Position numbers and translations under genes: made by a program. A DNA stretch of 64,000 bases from Apus apus (Eukaryota > Chordata > Aves > Apodiformes > Apodidae), in assembly GCF_020740795.1 (NCBI RefSeq), contig NC_067291.1:21296780-21360779 (forward strand), written 5' to 3'. Below, in pieces: positions 28,001 to 40,000 of the stretch. Under the pieces are notes generated by a model, which saw only the letters and a program-made list of their open reading frames with translations, was not told where the DNA came from and did not search any database. How positions within the stretch are numbered: the stretch's first letter is position 1; each line of letters begins with the position of its first letter.

Positions 28001-31000
28001 ATGCTCAGGAACCTCAGGTCCGTCAGCCGCTCCAGGAGCCGCTCCACGCTTGCATAGCGGATCTGCAGGACCTTGCAGGAATTCATCGTTTTACTGAACC
28101 TAATGTCAACATCATCACAATACAAGCTGGCATCAGACCTGCAGAGAAACAAGACACCTGTGGTTCCAGCCTGGAATGAAACTAAGAGCTGCTTTGCACA
28201 AGCAGCTTCCCCCAAGTCGTGCGGGGACCTCGGAAGGTGGTACAGGTCTTGGGCAGGGAAGGACCCTCACTCCTATGGGGTGTCCCTCTGTAAAACACAG
28301 GTGGGAATACTCCCAGGAGAAAGCCAGGAAACCCACAGCCCAGAACGGGTGGAAACACTGCACAGTGGCCAAGGTAGAGGTTGGTGCCAACAATGTGGAA
28401 CTATTCCTAGAGGACACCAACAGACTGAGACCCTTCCCCACGTGGGAGAGCAGACCCCAGCAGCGTGGGTCTCTTCCCCCCTCTCCATGCACAGTCCCAC
28501 ACAAAGCTCCTCTCCTAGCTAATCAGCACTCCTAATCAGCACGTTGAGCTCCCAACCATGGCAGCACTCACTTTATCATCTGGGGGACGGTGACCTTGGA
28601 GTTCTCCTCGAAGGCATTCATCATGAGCCCGTTGCAGCGGATGTTGTCCACGCACTGCAAGAGACATGGGTGGGAGGTGGGGGGACAGCCCCACTGCCAG
28701 CCCAGCGTGGATGTGCCACAGCAGCCTGAGCATGGCCTGAGCCAGACAAGATGCTCAGCAAGTGGATGCAGGCAAGGACATGGCACAGAAGCAGGCAGGA
28801 GGCAAGCCCTCTTCAACCAACAACTGTGTCTCTGCCACTTGGGTAAAAATTATCTCATCCCCAGGGACCCTGTGCCCCAACACCTCCTCCCCACTGGGTC
28901 CATCCTACCTGGCTGATGTCACTGGTCCATGCAGCCTTCTCCTGCCTAGATGATGCCACAAGAATGACCGTAAAAGAGGAGGAATCTTTCGGCTCCACCA
29001 CGATTTTGAAGTCAAGGTGGTCAATGTCTTGCCCTGATGTTTTTGCTTTAGAATAGAAAAGCCACACACAGTGATTGGAAAAAGCTCTCCCCACCCCTTT
29101 CTCCCCCAGCACAGGTTTTATTAAGGTTTTAAGGTGCTTGTTGCCTTTTGCAGGTTGTCTGGGGTAGAGGACAGGACAGGTTTGCTGGGCAAAGGCTCAG
29201 TGTGTGCAAAACAAATTCTGCACGGCCTGAGGGCAGCACAGAGGACAAGAGAAAGGAGCCCAGGGCTTTTCAAAGCTCTGCAGCCAAGCCAGCACTGCTG
29301 AGGATGCCCAGCACCTTCCCTTCCATGGCTGCAGGAAGGCTGGGTGTGCACCCGCCTGCAGCTCTTTACTGCACAGCAAATCATTCCCTCCATCCCACCC
29401 AGCCAGTGCATCATGACTTCCACCAGTCTGTTCGGCACCTGGATTTGCTCCAGCTCTGCTGTGGTTGGTTTTATTCTACACAGATGGATGTCAGAGATGA
29501 CCACAGGGCCACCACATCCACGACAGGTGACACCAGCAGTGCTGGCCACACGGCCATTGGTCCCCAGCCACAGAATGTGGCAGCAACTTCACGCCAAGGC
29601 TCTGGCATCAGGTGCAGCCTCCAGCAGGACTCGCAGCCCCCGGGCCCCCCGGGCATGAGCTTTGTCCCCCACAATGGGGTGACTGTGCACAAGCCCCCAG
29701 GCTGCTCCCAGGACACGGCAGGAGATGCTCCAGTGCTGGTGGTGCTGGCAACCTCAGCAAAGAGGCTCCTGGAGCAGCCACAACTTGGCTTTTTGAGCTG
29801 CCCTTCTGCCCAGCACCCACTGGGAGATGCACAGTCAACCCACCCCCCCTGCACCCACGGTGGGGGTTGTGCAGGGCCCTGGGCAGGCCCGAGGGGGTCA
29901 GCCCAGCAGGGGCACCCACCGTCCTCGTCGGTGCTCTCCTGCTCCTCCAGCAGCGTGCAGTCGATGAGGGAGATGACGCCGTTCTGCAGGGAGGGAGTGG
30001 GGCTCAGGAGGGATCCCTCTAGGGGGCTGGAACTCCCCTGCCCCCATCCCAGCCCCCCAGGCAGGGGCAGGGAGATGCTGCTGAGGGGCACAGCCAGCCC
30101 AGTGCCTGTGTTCCCTGGGGTTACACAGCTACAGGCTGCTGGGGTGCCCTGATTCTTCTGGTGCAACCCAACTAATTTGTTCATCAGTTATCTCATATGG
30201 ACTTTAAATGACATTTCCCAAAAGCCTGTTGTAATTATCAACTCCTCGCTGTGGACACCTTTTCCAACTTGATAATTCAGTGACAGTAACAAGCAATTTC
30301 TGTAAGATTCTTGCTCAGTTAACCGCAAAACTTCCTCCAAGGAGCACGTGAGCCTTGGGGACAGGCAGGAGGAGCCCAGGTGCTGAGTAAAACCCAGCTC
30401 GGGTTGAACTTCCTCACAGAATAGACTGCTGAGTTTCTGCTGCAAAGCAGGACAACTTCTTGTACTGAGAACCTGCAATGTCTGCTCTGTGCTCGTGACT
30501 CAGAGCTCTGCACATCACTCACACGGTGTCTGGACCACGTGAATTAAACCTGATCACCAGCCTGCTCCACATCTGGCCCCCCCAGAAGGCTGCAGCCTGT
30601 GGGGGAAGGCGATCCCCAAACCCCTGGTGTCACCAGGAGAGCCCGAGCTGGCAGCAGTGCCAGCCCCTGTCCCCTCCCCTTGCTCCAGCACCCCAGGGAG
30701 CCCCTGGACCCTTCGGTGGGGGTTGCCGAGCCCCCCGTACCTTGGTGAGATGCAGCTTTCCCCCGGAGCCCCTGGTGCAGATGATCAGGTGCTTGGAGAA
30801 GAGGAAGCACTGCCGCTCGCCCTCCTTCCGCAGCGAGAGGGAGCCCAGCCGCCCCCGCGGGATCTTCCCCTTTTCGGACATCGGCACCTGGATCAGGGAC
30901 CCTGCGGGGAGGAGGGACCCAGCCCTGGTGTCAGGGGCAGCTCTGCAGAGCACGGCCCCGGGAGCAGGGCACTGCTCTGTGCCCGGGCTGGGGGCAGCAG

Positions 31001-34000
31001 CGGGGGCCTCAGGGCTGGGATCAGCACCGTGAGCCACCAGCTCTGCGCGTTACGGGGGCCCCGGAGGGCTCCGGGCACAGCGCCCAGCCCAGGGGGTCAG
31101 GAGGTGTGTCTGGTGCTGGGAAGTCACTAAGGGCCAACACGTCCATGCACAGCGCCGAGGCTGCCAGCGAGCGAGGCGCTTGGGGCAGGGAACATCCAGA
31201 ACAGGGTTCATGTTTTCAAATGTCCCCGCTCAGCAGACCACGGGGAGGGGGGGGGGGGCGGGATGGGGGCTGCAGGGCTTTGTCTTTTGCCAGTGGAGGG
31301 GAGGGACATGGACACCAACACGGCACCTTGTCTCACAAAAGTCTGGCTGGTGTCCAGCAGGATTTCACACCCTTCAATAATCATCCGCTCTATCGCCAGA
31401 TTTTTTCGAATGTTTTCAGTCTCACTCACTTCATCGTGCATGATCCTGAGGGAGGGAGAAGAGAAAAATGGGAGTTCAGATGAGAATTGCACTTCTCCTT
31501 GAAGGCCCCTTTGGACACATAGGTGGGGCTGCTCTAGGTAAGACAGGCTGCCCCAGCCCCTCTCCCTGCCCAGAGCCCCTCACAGCCCAGACCTGCCCCC
31601 AGTGCCAGAGGGACAGGACTGACCTGGAGAGCTCTTCCAGCTTGGACTTGGCATAATCCAGGCTGTTCCTCTCCACGTGCTCGTGGGGGGTGTGGGCCAG
31701 CAGCTCGTGCAGCGTCAGGATGTACCGGGGGATCTGTGGCACAAGGACCAGAGCGGGGCATCAGGGCAGGGGTGAAGGGGTACGGAGAGCTGTGGGGACA
31801 CCACAGCCAGGGACACCATGTCTCAGAACCCCTGGTCCAGGAGGTTACAAAAGCTTCAAAGCTTGTGCTCAAAGGTAAGGATGGGGGGTCAGAGTGGGGG
31901 TGTTGCTCACAAACCTGCTGTGCCCCATCTGTATCACAGACATATCAGGGAAGCAGCAGCTCCACCTACAGAGTCCTCCTGCAGCACCAACCAGCCCAGC
32001 AATGGCCTGAGCAGGTGCCAGGAGCAGTGTGGGATCACACAGAGTCCAGCCACAGGCCATCTTCACCCAGGTTTTGCCTCCCCATCCCCCACGCCTGCTA
32101 TGGGTCTGGGGTTTGCACCACTCGGCCCATCCCTTGCTAGCAGTGTTGTGGTGGCCAATCCCAGCACCAGCACTCACCTGGAACATGGGGTAGGTCAGGA
32201 AGGTCTCCAGGGTCCTCTCCTCACAGTCAGGCTTGGCCTCATAGTGCTTCAGCAACTTGTCAAAGTCCCGGTTCTGCTTGCAGTGTGCCAGGATCTGCAG
32301 GCTGTACTGGTGGTTCCTCACAAACTCCTGGTAGATGTTCAGCATGGGCAGCAGGATGTCAAACAGGTCAGCTGTGAGCAGAGGTGGTGGAGAGGTGGGT
32401 GTGCTGGTCCAGCCCACACCCTGGGGGTCCCAGCACAGACTCCCCTGGCTCCCGACCCCCCTTGCCCCCAGATCCCACCAGGGTCACCTCCCAGGGCCTT
32501 GTGCTGCTTCTGCAAGCCCCAGGTCTGCCCAGTTTGGGTTTTAAAGATCCCCTGTAGAGCCAGATGAGGGTCTCATCAGACACAGCAAAGCTCTTCAGCA
32601 TCAGCTCTCCTAGTCCAGCCCACCCCTTCCACCACCCAGCAGAACCAGGAACACAGGAACCGTTCCCACATTTGGGTTTCTCTGGTTTTTGCTCTGGCCC
32701 TCACTGCCATGAGCAGCATGAAGAAGTGACACACCGTGCGACACGTTTCGCTGCTGAGATGCAGCGAGGAGGCACCAGGCACTTACCCAGCACGAGTGTT
32801 GGCCAGCTGGAGATCCTTGCCTTCAGGCCTTGGTAAAAGATTTGATGCAAAAACATGATCGTTTCGCTGGAGGAGAAACCAAGGGGTAAAAAAAGGCAGG
32901 TGAACAAGTGGCAAATAACAAGTAATGAGACAAAATGAGGGTGGTGAGACCCTGGTCCAGGTTGCCCAGGAAAGCTGTGGCTGCCCCATCCCTGGAGGTG
33001 CTCAAGGTTGCTCCAAGCCCCGTCCAACCTGGCCTTGAGCACCTCCAGGGATGGGGCAGCCACAGCTTCTCTGGGGAACCTGTTCCAGGGTCTCAACACC
33101 CTCACAGTGAAGAGTTTCTTCTTAATTCCTCATCTAAATGTCCCCTCTTCCAATTTAAAGCCGTTCCCTCGCCTTGTATCACTCCATGCCCTTGTCAGAA
33201 GTCCCTCCCCAGCTTTCCTGGAGCCCATCAGGTGCTGGAAAGCTTGAGGACTAATATCAATGCTGATGGACACTGTCCTCCCCCCATCAGAGCCAGAACA
33301 TCCCATGGACAGACTCCTGGCCCTGACCCACTGCTGAAACCCTGGAACATCTTCCCCCACAGCACCTCCTTGTGTCACTGCCCAGCAGGACACTTGTGCC
33401 AATGTCCCACTGGGATGCTGAGCTTCCACCCGTGGCTTTCAGGGCCAGGCTGCTGGCTCCCGGGGACCCCCAGCACTGAGCACCCCAACATCCATTCCCA
33501 GGGAGGGCAGCAGGCTGTGGACACCAAGGCCTGCCCAGGAAGCTCCTAGAGCCCAGAATGGGACTCACCTGTTGAGGAATATGCTGCTGACATCGTCATG
33601 TGTGATGGGAGGCTTCTTGGAGCTGGCTGCCATGCGCAGCGGCCGCAGGAAGTTGTTGACCAGGATGTGGAGCTGCTGGACGTACTCGGCCTCAGCCTCC
33701 AGCATGCTGAAGACCACCTGGTTCCTCTTGCGCATGCTGTCGGCGTGGGGGGACCTGATGTAGTCCTGGATGATCGTCTTCCACTTCCTGCGGCAGAGCC
33801 AGCCCCGCAGGAAGCTCTGCACCTGCCGAGGGACAGCGACAACCTCAGGGCCCCGGCGAGGTGCTGCCGGGGGTCCCGGCTCTGTGCCGAGCTGGCCCGG
33901 ACAGCTCCTGTACCCGGGGCTGCCCCGAGCCCTCCCGGCTGGGGAACGGACCGTGGCTTCTGCCAATCACACAATCCCAGAGCAGCTTGGGTGGGAAGGA

Positions 34001-37000
34001 CCTTAAGGCTTATGTCGTTCCAACCCCTGCAGCTGCTGCCCACAAATACAGGCGGGTCCCAGCTCATGGGGTGGAGCAGATGCTGCCCAGCTGGGAGCTC
34101 TTAGCACTGATGAACACCTGAGATCTGCCCCCACCCAGCTGCTGCGGGGCAGGGAGGCACCTCCCTTGGGCCAGGCTGCTGGGACAGAGTCACAGAACCG
34201 CTCTGGGCAGCCTGTTCCTGTGTCCCCACTACCCACCTTCTTGATTTTTTTTATGTCACTGTCATCGTCGCTGGGCACACTGGTCTGGCCGGCCTGGATG
34301 CGCTCATGGTCCTTCAGCAGGGAGGCGATCTGTGGGCACAAGGGGGTCAGCAGCTGCCCCTGCACATCCCAGGAGCCAAGGACAATCCCTGCAGTGCCAG
34401 GGAATGGCACGTGGAACTACAGACCCAGGGACATATTGCGCTGACTCTGTCGTGATGAGGAACAGGAGATGGAGCAGGTGATCCTCAGCACCCACCAAAC
34501 ACCCCCGAGGCAGGGACCTGGACATCCAGCCAGGGACCTGATGCAATCCACACCCCAGCTTTCTAAGAAACCCTTCACGGGCAAGTCATTTAAAAACAAG
34601 TGAGGGCAAAATGGCAGAAAAACCTCAAGTCATTTGCACCCTAAAACTTGCTGAGAAGGACAAACTCCTGTCCAGTCACAGCTTCCCAACACAAGTGGGA
34701 TAGAACCTCGTTAGCTTCCAGCACGAGAACTTCCACTGCTCCTCGCCTGCCCTTTCTCCCCCTCCTTGGCTCATGCCATGTCCTGGTCCCCACCACAGGA
34801 CAGGGCAGAGAACAGAAAACGAAAACTAGGAACAACATTGTTTCAATTGTGGTTTTATAGAAAATAGTAAAGATAAGAAAACAATTCTCAAAAAAAGTTA
34901 TTTCCAAAAAGTTTTGGAGGAGAACTCCAAAGAAAGGAGTTGAGATCTTTTCCCCGTGACCAACACATCAGCACTGCCCGGGCACTCGGCTGGAGCAGCA
35001 ACAGGCTGGAGAAAGTGGCCACGGGCTCAGGGGCACCAAGCCAGCTTAAATTAAGATTTTAAAAGATACTTTAGAAATCTTCTCCCTTCTCCCTGTGCCT
35101 TCCTATGAAGCCTCAAGTCCCCAGACATCGCCCCCATCCCACTGCTTTCAAGTGTTTGAGGCACCGAAGCCAATTCCCTGCGCGGCTCCAGGGCTCGCCG
35201 GGACCCACGGGCTGGGTCTGCCCGTGCCGCGCCTTTGGTCTGGGTTGGGTTTAAACTGAATGAGCAAAATTTGCACATTAAAGTAGAAGCTGATTATTTG
35301 ATCTCTGCTTCAAAGCACGTGGAACAGTTTAAAAAAAAAAAACAACAACAAACAAAAACCAAACCGATGAACCGATGCCAAGAGAAACCCGATGTAATGT
35401 GCCTGGCAGATGCTACCAGCACACCACGGCACACAGAGGGCTCTAACCGAGGGTGAAAATGAGAAACGGTGAGATGGGGAGTCCCGATCCCTACCCCAAC
35501 ACCTTCTCCTGAGCCCAAGGGACAGGACCACCAGCCCCTTCCCCAGCTGCAGCAACACCCCGGGGCCGGGGACCCCGCTGAGCCCCGCACACGCCCCAGG
35601 CGAGGGCAGCACATCCGCGGGGCTCCTGCGGGAAAACCCTCCAACGCCTGCGCTGCCCTCGCCCTGCTCTGCCAGGGGCCAGCCCCGTGTCACTAAACAG
35701 GGGTAAATACTGCAGTGACCCCCCCGGGCCCTGCCAGCCTGGCCACGCCGCCCCCCCGCAGCCCACGGGTCGCCCCGGGGAGCGGCAGCGCGGCCGTGGG
35801 GCGACGCTGGGCTCTTCACCTCGGCCTTCAGGCGCTCGATCTCGATCTCCCCGTCCTCGATCTGCTGGCGGAGTTGCTTGGCAACCGTCTTCTCCGTTTC
35901 CACGATCTGCAGGAGATGGAGGTACTTCTGCATCAGCGCCTCGTGCTCCGTCGCCAGGGTCCTGTAGCTGCGGGCAGAGGTGGCTGTGAGCTCCCCTCCT
36001 GCCCCAGACCCCCACCACAGCCCCCCCGGGGTGTGCACACAAAATCGGGTGTCTGAAGGCTGCGGTTTGCTGGGGGAGGTTCTCCTTCCCACACTGCCGG
36101 TGTCCCTCTGGCTCAGGGTACCACGGGGTGAACGACCCAGGAGCCAGCTCTGGCTATTTGGGATCCTGTTACTCAGAACTGACCCATCTGGAGATGAGGT
36201 GGGTTCACCATGAGGGTGCAAACAGAAAAGACAACCTAAATTTTCAGGAAATGACAGGAGAGTTAAATAAAACCCATGGCCAAACCTCTCTTCCCTGCCA
36301 CATCCCGAAGAGAGAAGGAGGACATTTGTGGAACAAGCTATTGGGAACATCTGCTCTGGTTCAGGTGCTGCAGCAGATGACATTTCACTGCTCTGCCCCC
36401 CTCACTGCCAGCCTGGCACCCTCCCTTGCCAGCTGCATCTGTGCCATGCAGGCTCCTGACCTCTCCCCTGGGCAGCCAGCATTCCCATGGCACAGAGACA
36501 CCAGCCTGAAAAATCCTCCCTCGACCCATTGCTGCTATTCCAGGTGAAACCTTTCCCAACTGTCTTTGAACCCGACAGTGAATCAGGCATTCCTTGGGCA
36601 CCAGGCTGGGATAGGTAGAGTGGGATGGGGTCCAGGACAGGGGGACAGATCTGAAGATCTGCAACCTCCTGGTCTGCACCAGGGCTCCCAACCCGGGGCT
36701 GGGGTCCCAAGGTGCTCTGCCCTGGCCTGACAACTGCCTGCCTGCAGCCAGCCTTGGGACTGGCTTCAGCTCCAACACCCCCGTCCCCCGCTCTGCACTG
36801 GCAGAGGGTGATTATACCTGGCATGTGCTATTGCTGCCACCCACTCGTCACAGTCCTTGGCATCCTCAGTCCTCAGCTCCAGAGTCTTCTGGTTCTCATG
36901 GTTGAAATTAACGGTGAAGTAATGCTGAGGGAGCAAAGAGAGGGAGAGGTGACTGCTCGCTCGCACCAGGCCACGAGGAAAGTGCTTTAGGATCAACCAC

Positions 37001-40000
37001 GGATCACTTAATATTAAATAAATGTATTTTGAAACACCAGGAGCACAGCCAAGACGCGCTGCCCGCAGCACCCGGGAAAAAGCCGCTCTTTGTCAGCGAG
37101 GATGGGGCTGCGAAACGCTCCGAGGGGAAATCCTGCCGGATAAACACTGGGAGTCAGATCAACCAAAAACCACCGGGGACCGGGAGGCTGCAGGTCCGAG
37201 CCTGAGGCGGGCGCCTTGGGAACACCCCTCACCTGGGGACAGGGGCGGATGAGCAAGGCTTTAGCTGGACGGGCACCGGGCTGCCTGCACCCCTGCCTGG
37301 GCGGGCAGTGAGCCCCCCTGGGCACTAAACAACACCCGGCTGGGGCGGGGGCTGGTGGCCGGGCAGAGCCGCGTCCCCGGCGCTGGCACCGGGCGGCTCC
37401 GGGGGTGTCGGGTGGCAGGGCTGGCGCAGGGCTATATTTAGCCTCCCTTGACATTTACCGAACTGGTGCTAATTGTGCGGGGCGGCAGCCGGCGCGGCTG
37501 GGGCTGGTGCTGCTCCTCTGCTTCCCTGCAGTCTCCTAGGAAACAGGTACCACGCTGCAGTGCCGGATGCTGCCCGGAATAACGGGGCTAAAAACGAAAC
37601 CCACTGGGAAAAGCTCATCCTGACATTATCCGTGCCTCTGTTAGGTTTAACAAGGGATCTGAATTAATGGGTATCTTGGTAAAAAAAACCAAAACAAACC
37701 CACCCTGCAGCAGCCACTCGCTCCCCAGTGTGCAGCCCTGCTCCCCAGGATGGCAGGAGCAGCAGCAGAACGCAGACCCTGCCGTGCCATAGGAACACAG
37801 ATGGGTACAGCTTTCCACACCTCCCCCAGAACAGGGCTACCCTCCCACCCCAGTCCCTCCCAGCTCTCCCCTGCCCTCCCATCCCTTCCTAATCCGAGTG
37901 CCAAGGAGAGGGACTTCCAGATGGATGCCAGAGGCTTCCAGGGGAGCTGAGGTGAAGCTGGTCGCTGCTCCCAGGCGATGCCAGTGCAGGACAGACAGAC
38001 ACCCATCTTCCCCCCAGTGCCCCCCGAGGTCTCACATCTCACTGGGTGACACCCCGAGAAACACCCTTGGAGCTTGCTCAGCCCTTGGCGTCCTACAGAG
38101 TGGAAGGGGGACCCTGCACTGCCCTGGCACCCTGCAGCAGGCACAGCTCCTTCAGCCTTTGGGGAAAACAGGTTGTTCCTGTCACCTTGTGAACATGCAT
38201 CTCCTTTCCTTCTGCCCAGGACCCTTTAAGTGCAGTATCTTTTAACTGCTGATCCTGCAGATGAGTTTTCTCTATGGCAAACTATGCCATCATCCACTTC
38301 CCACCCCATCCCCATCCTATTGTGGCCAGGCTGGTGTGAACTCCAGGCCAGCAGCTTGCCTCTGTCTGTGGGACATGTCTGGAGCTGCAGCAGCTCCACA
38401 GCCCTTCACTTCTCACCCCCCTTTCCTTTCCCTCCCACCCCCAAAGGCTTTTATTGGCAATGAAACATCTCTGATAGAAAATGCACCAGGAATTTCTGGT
38501 CTCTGGAACGGTGCAGCAGTCATGCCTCTGCTTTCTGCCCATCTCTTTCCATCCCTTCCTGTGCAAACAGCATGGAAACGTGCTCGTCAGATCAGCAAGG
38601 CTGGGAATCCTCCTTAACCACCCGCTCAGGAACATCATCAGCTGTGCCAGGGCACTGCCAGGCACCCAGTGTCCCAGCCCTAGTGTCTTGGCTGCGGGAT
38701 GTGGGAAAGGAGGACCTGGCACCATGCTGGGTCAGAGCTCCCAGACCTGTCCCACAGGGCTCTCTGGAGAAGCAGCACTTGGCACAGCTTTGGGGCTGGT
38801 CAGATTTTAAAACAAGGGGTAGCAGAGCCCGGGGCAGGGACCCACCCTGCCTCCCCCAGCATCAGTCCATCATGGCACCTCAAAAGCATCTTGTCAGATG
38901 GCTTCTGGCTCCTCTAACTGAAACCCAGGACCTCCTCAAGGTTTTGCAACGGGCAGTTTTGTCTCTGCCAGCAGCAGGTCCAGACAATGTGAAGTCAGAA
39001 GCTCCCCCCAACCTGTCCCCACACAATACCCAGGGGGTGCACCGTGCTCAAAAGGAGGAAGTTATTTTATATTTGAATAACAAAACTCGCAAAACCTTTT
39101 ATCTCCACCTTCTCTAATCCTTCTCTGATAGCACAGCAACAGCCCAGGAGCACCTCCATTGCTGGGGCTGCAGCACGACAGACCCTCAGGCGGGAACAGC
39201 CGCTCCCCAGCACCGCACTGAGAGGAGCAGGATGAGCCCCTGCCTCCAGCATCACCCCCACCAAGCCCCCCGGGGCTGCCCCTGCCCCGGACACAGCACG
39301 AACCACTGAGTTTGCTTCTTCTCACACCTGATTTAGTTCATTTTGCTGGTTTGATGACCTTTTTAACTCACTGTCACAGAGGCACATTTTCCAGCCCTAA
39401 CAACTTGCCTGGACGCTCTGGATGCCGTGACCACCATGGCAGACCCACACCAGTGACAGACAGTGCCCAGCTCAGCCAGAGGGGCCACATGAGAGTGGGG
39501 GACCAAGATGGAAATACCCCCAGCAACACTGCCCACATGGAAGTGGTGCCCACCACCTTCCCCTGCACAAAGCGGTTTCATTGAGCCACCATGGGAGCCT
39601 TTCAGCTGCTGCTCACCAAGGACCCACCTGCCCTCCATCCCCCCCATGGCCCACAGTTACATGTTCACGAGGCTGATTGTTATTGCAGCTGACATAAAGG
39701 GCAAGGGAGGGGAGTTTTCCTGCTCTGGCTGGATGAGTTGAAAAATCCACAGCCAGCAACTGTGGCAGCTTTTCACTTCCCTGACCTACATAGCGTGGGC
39801 ACTCAGGGAAGACGGGACCTGGGACTGGGATGGAGGAGCTGGGTGGCCTTGCAGGCATCCCCAAGACGGAGGCAGAGCCTGCGTGGTCCAGGCAATGCCT
39901 GCATGGTCACATGGGATGCCTGCACCGTGGTATCACACTTAAAATGCAAGAAATCGTAGCTTCATCTGCAAATTGAGGAGTGGTTCAGGTTTTGGTTCAC

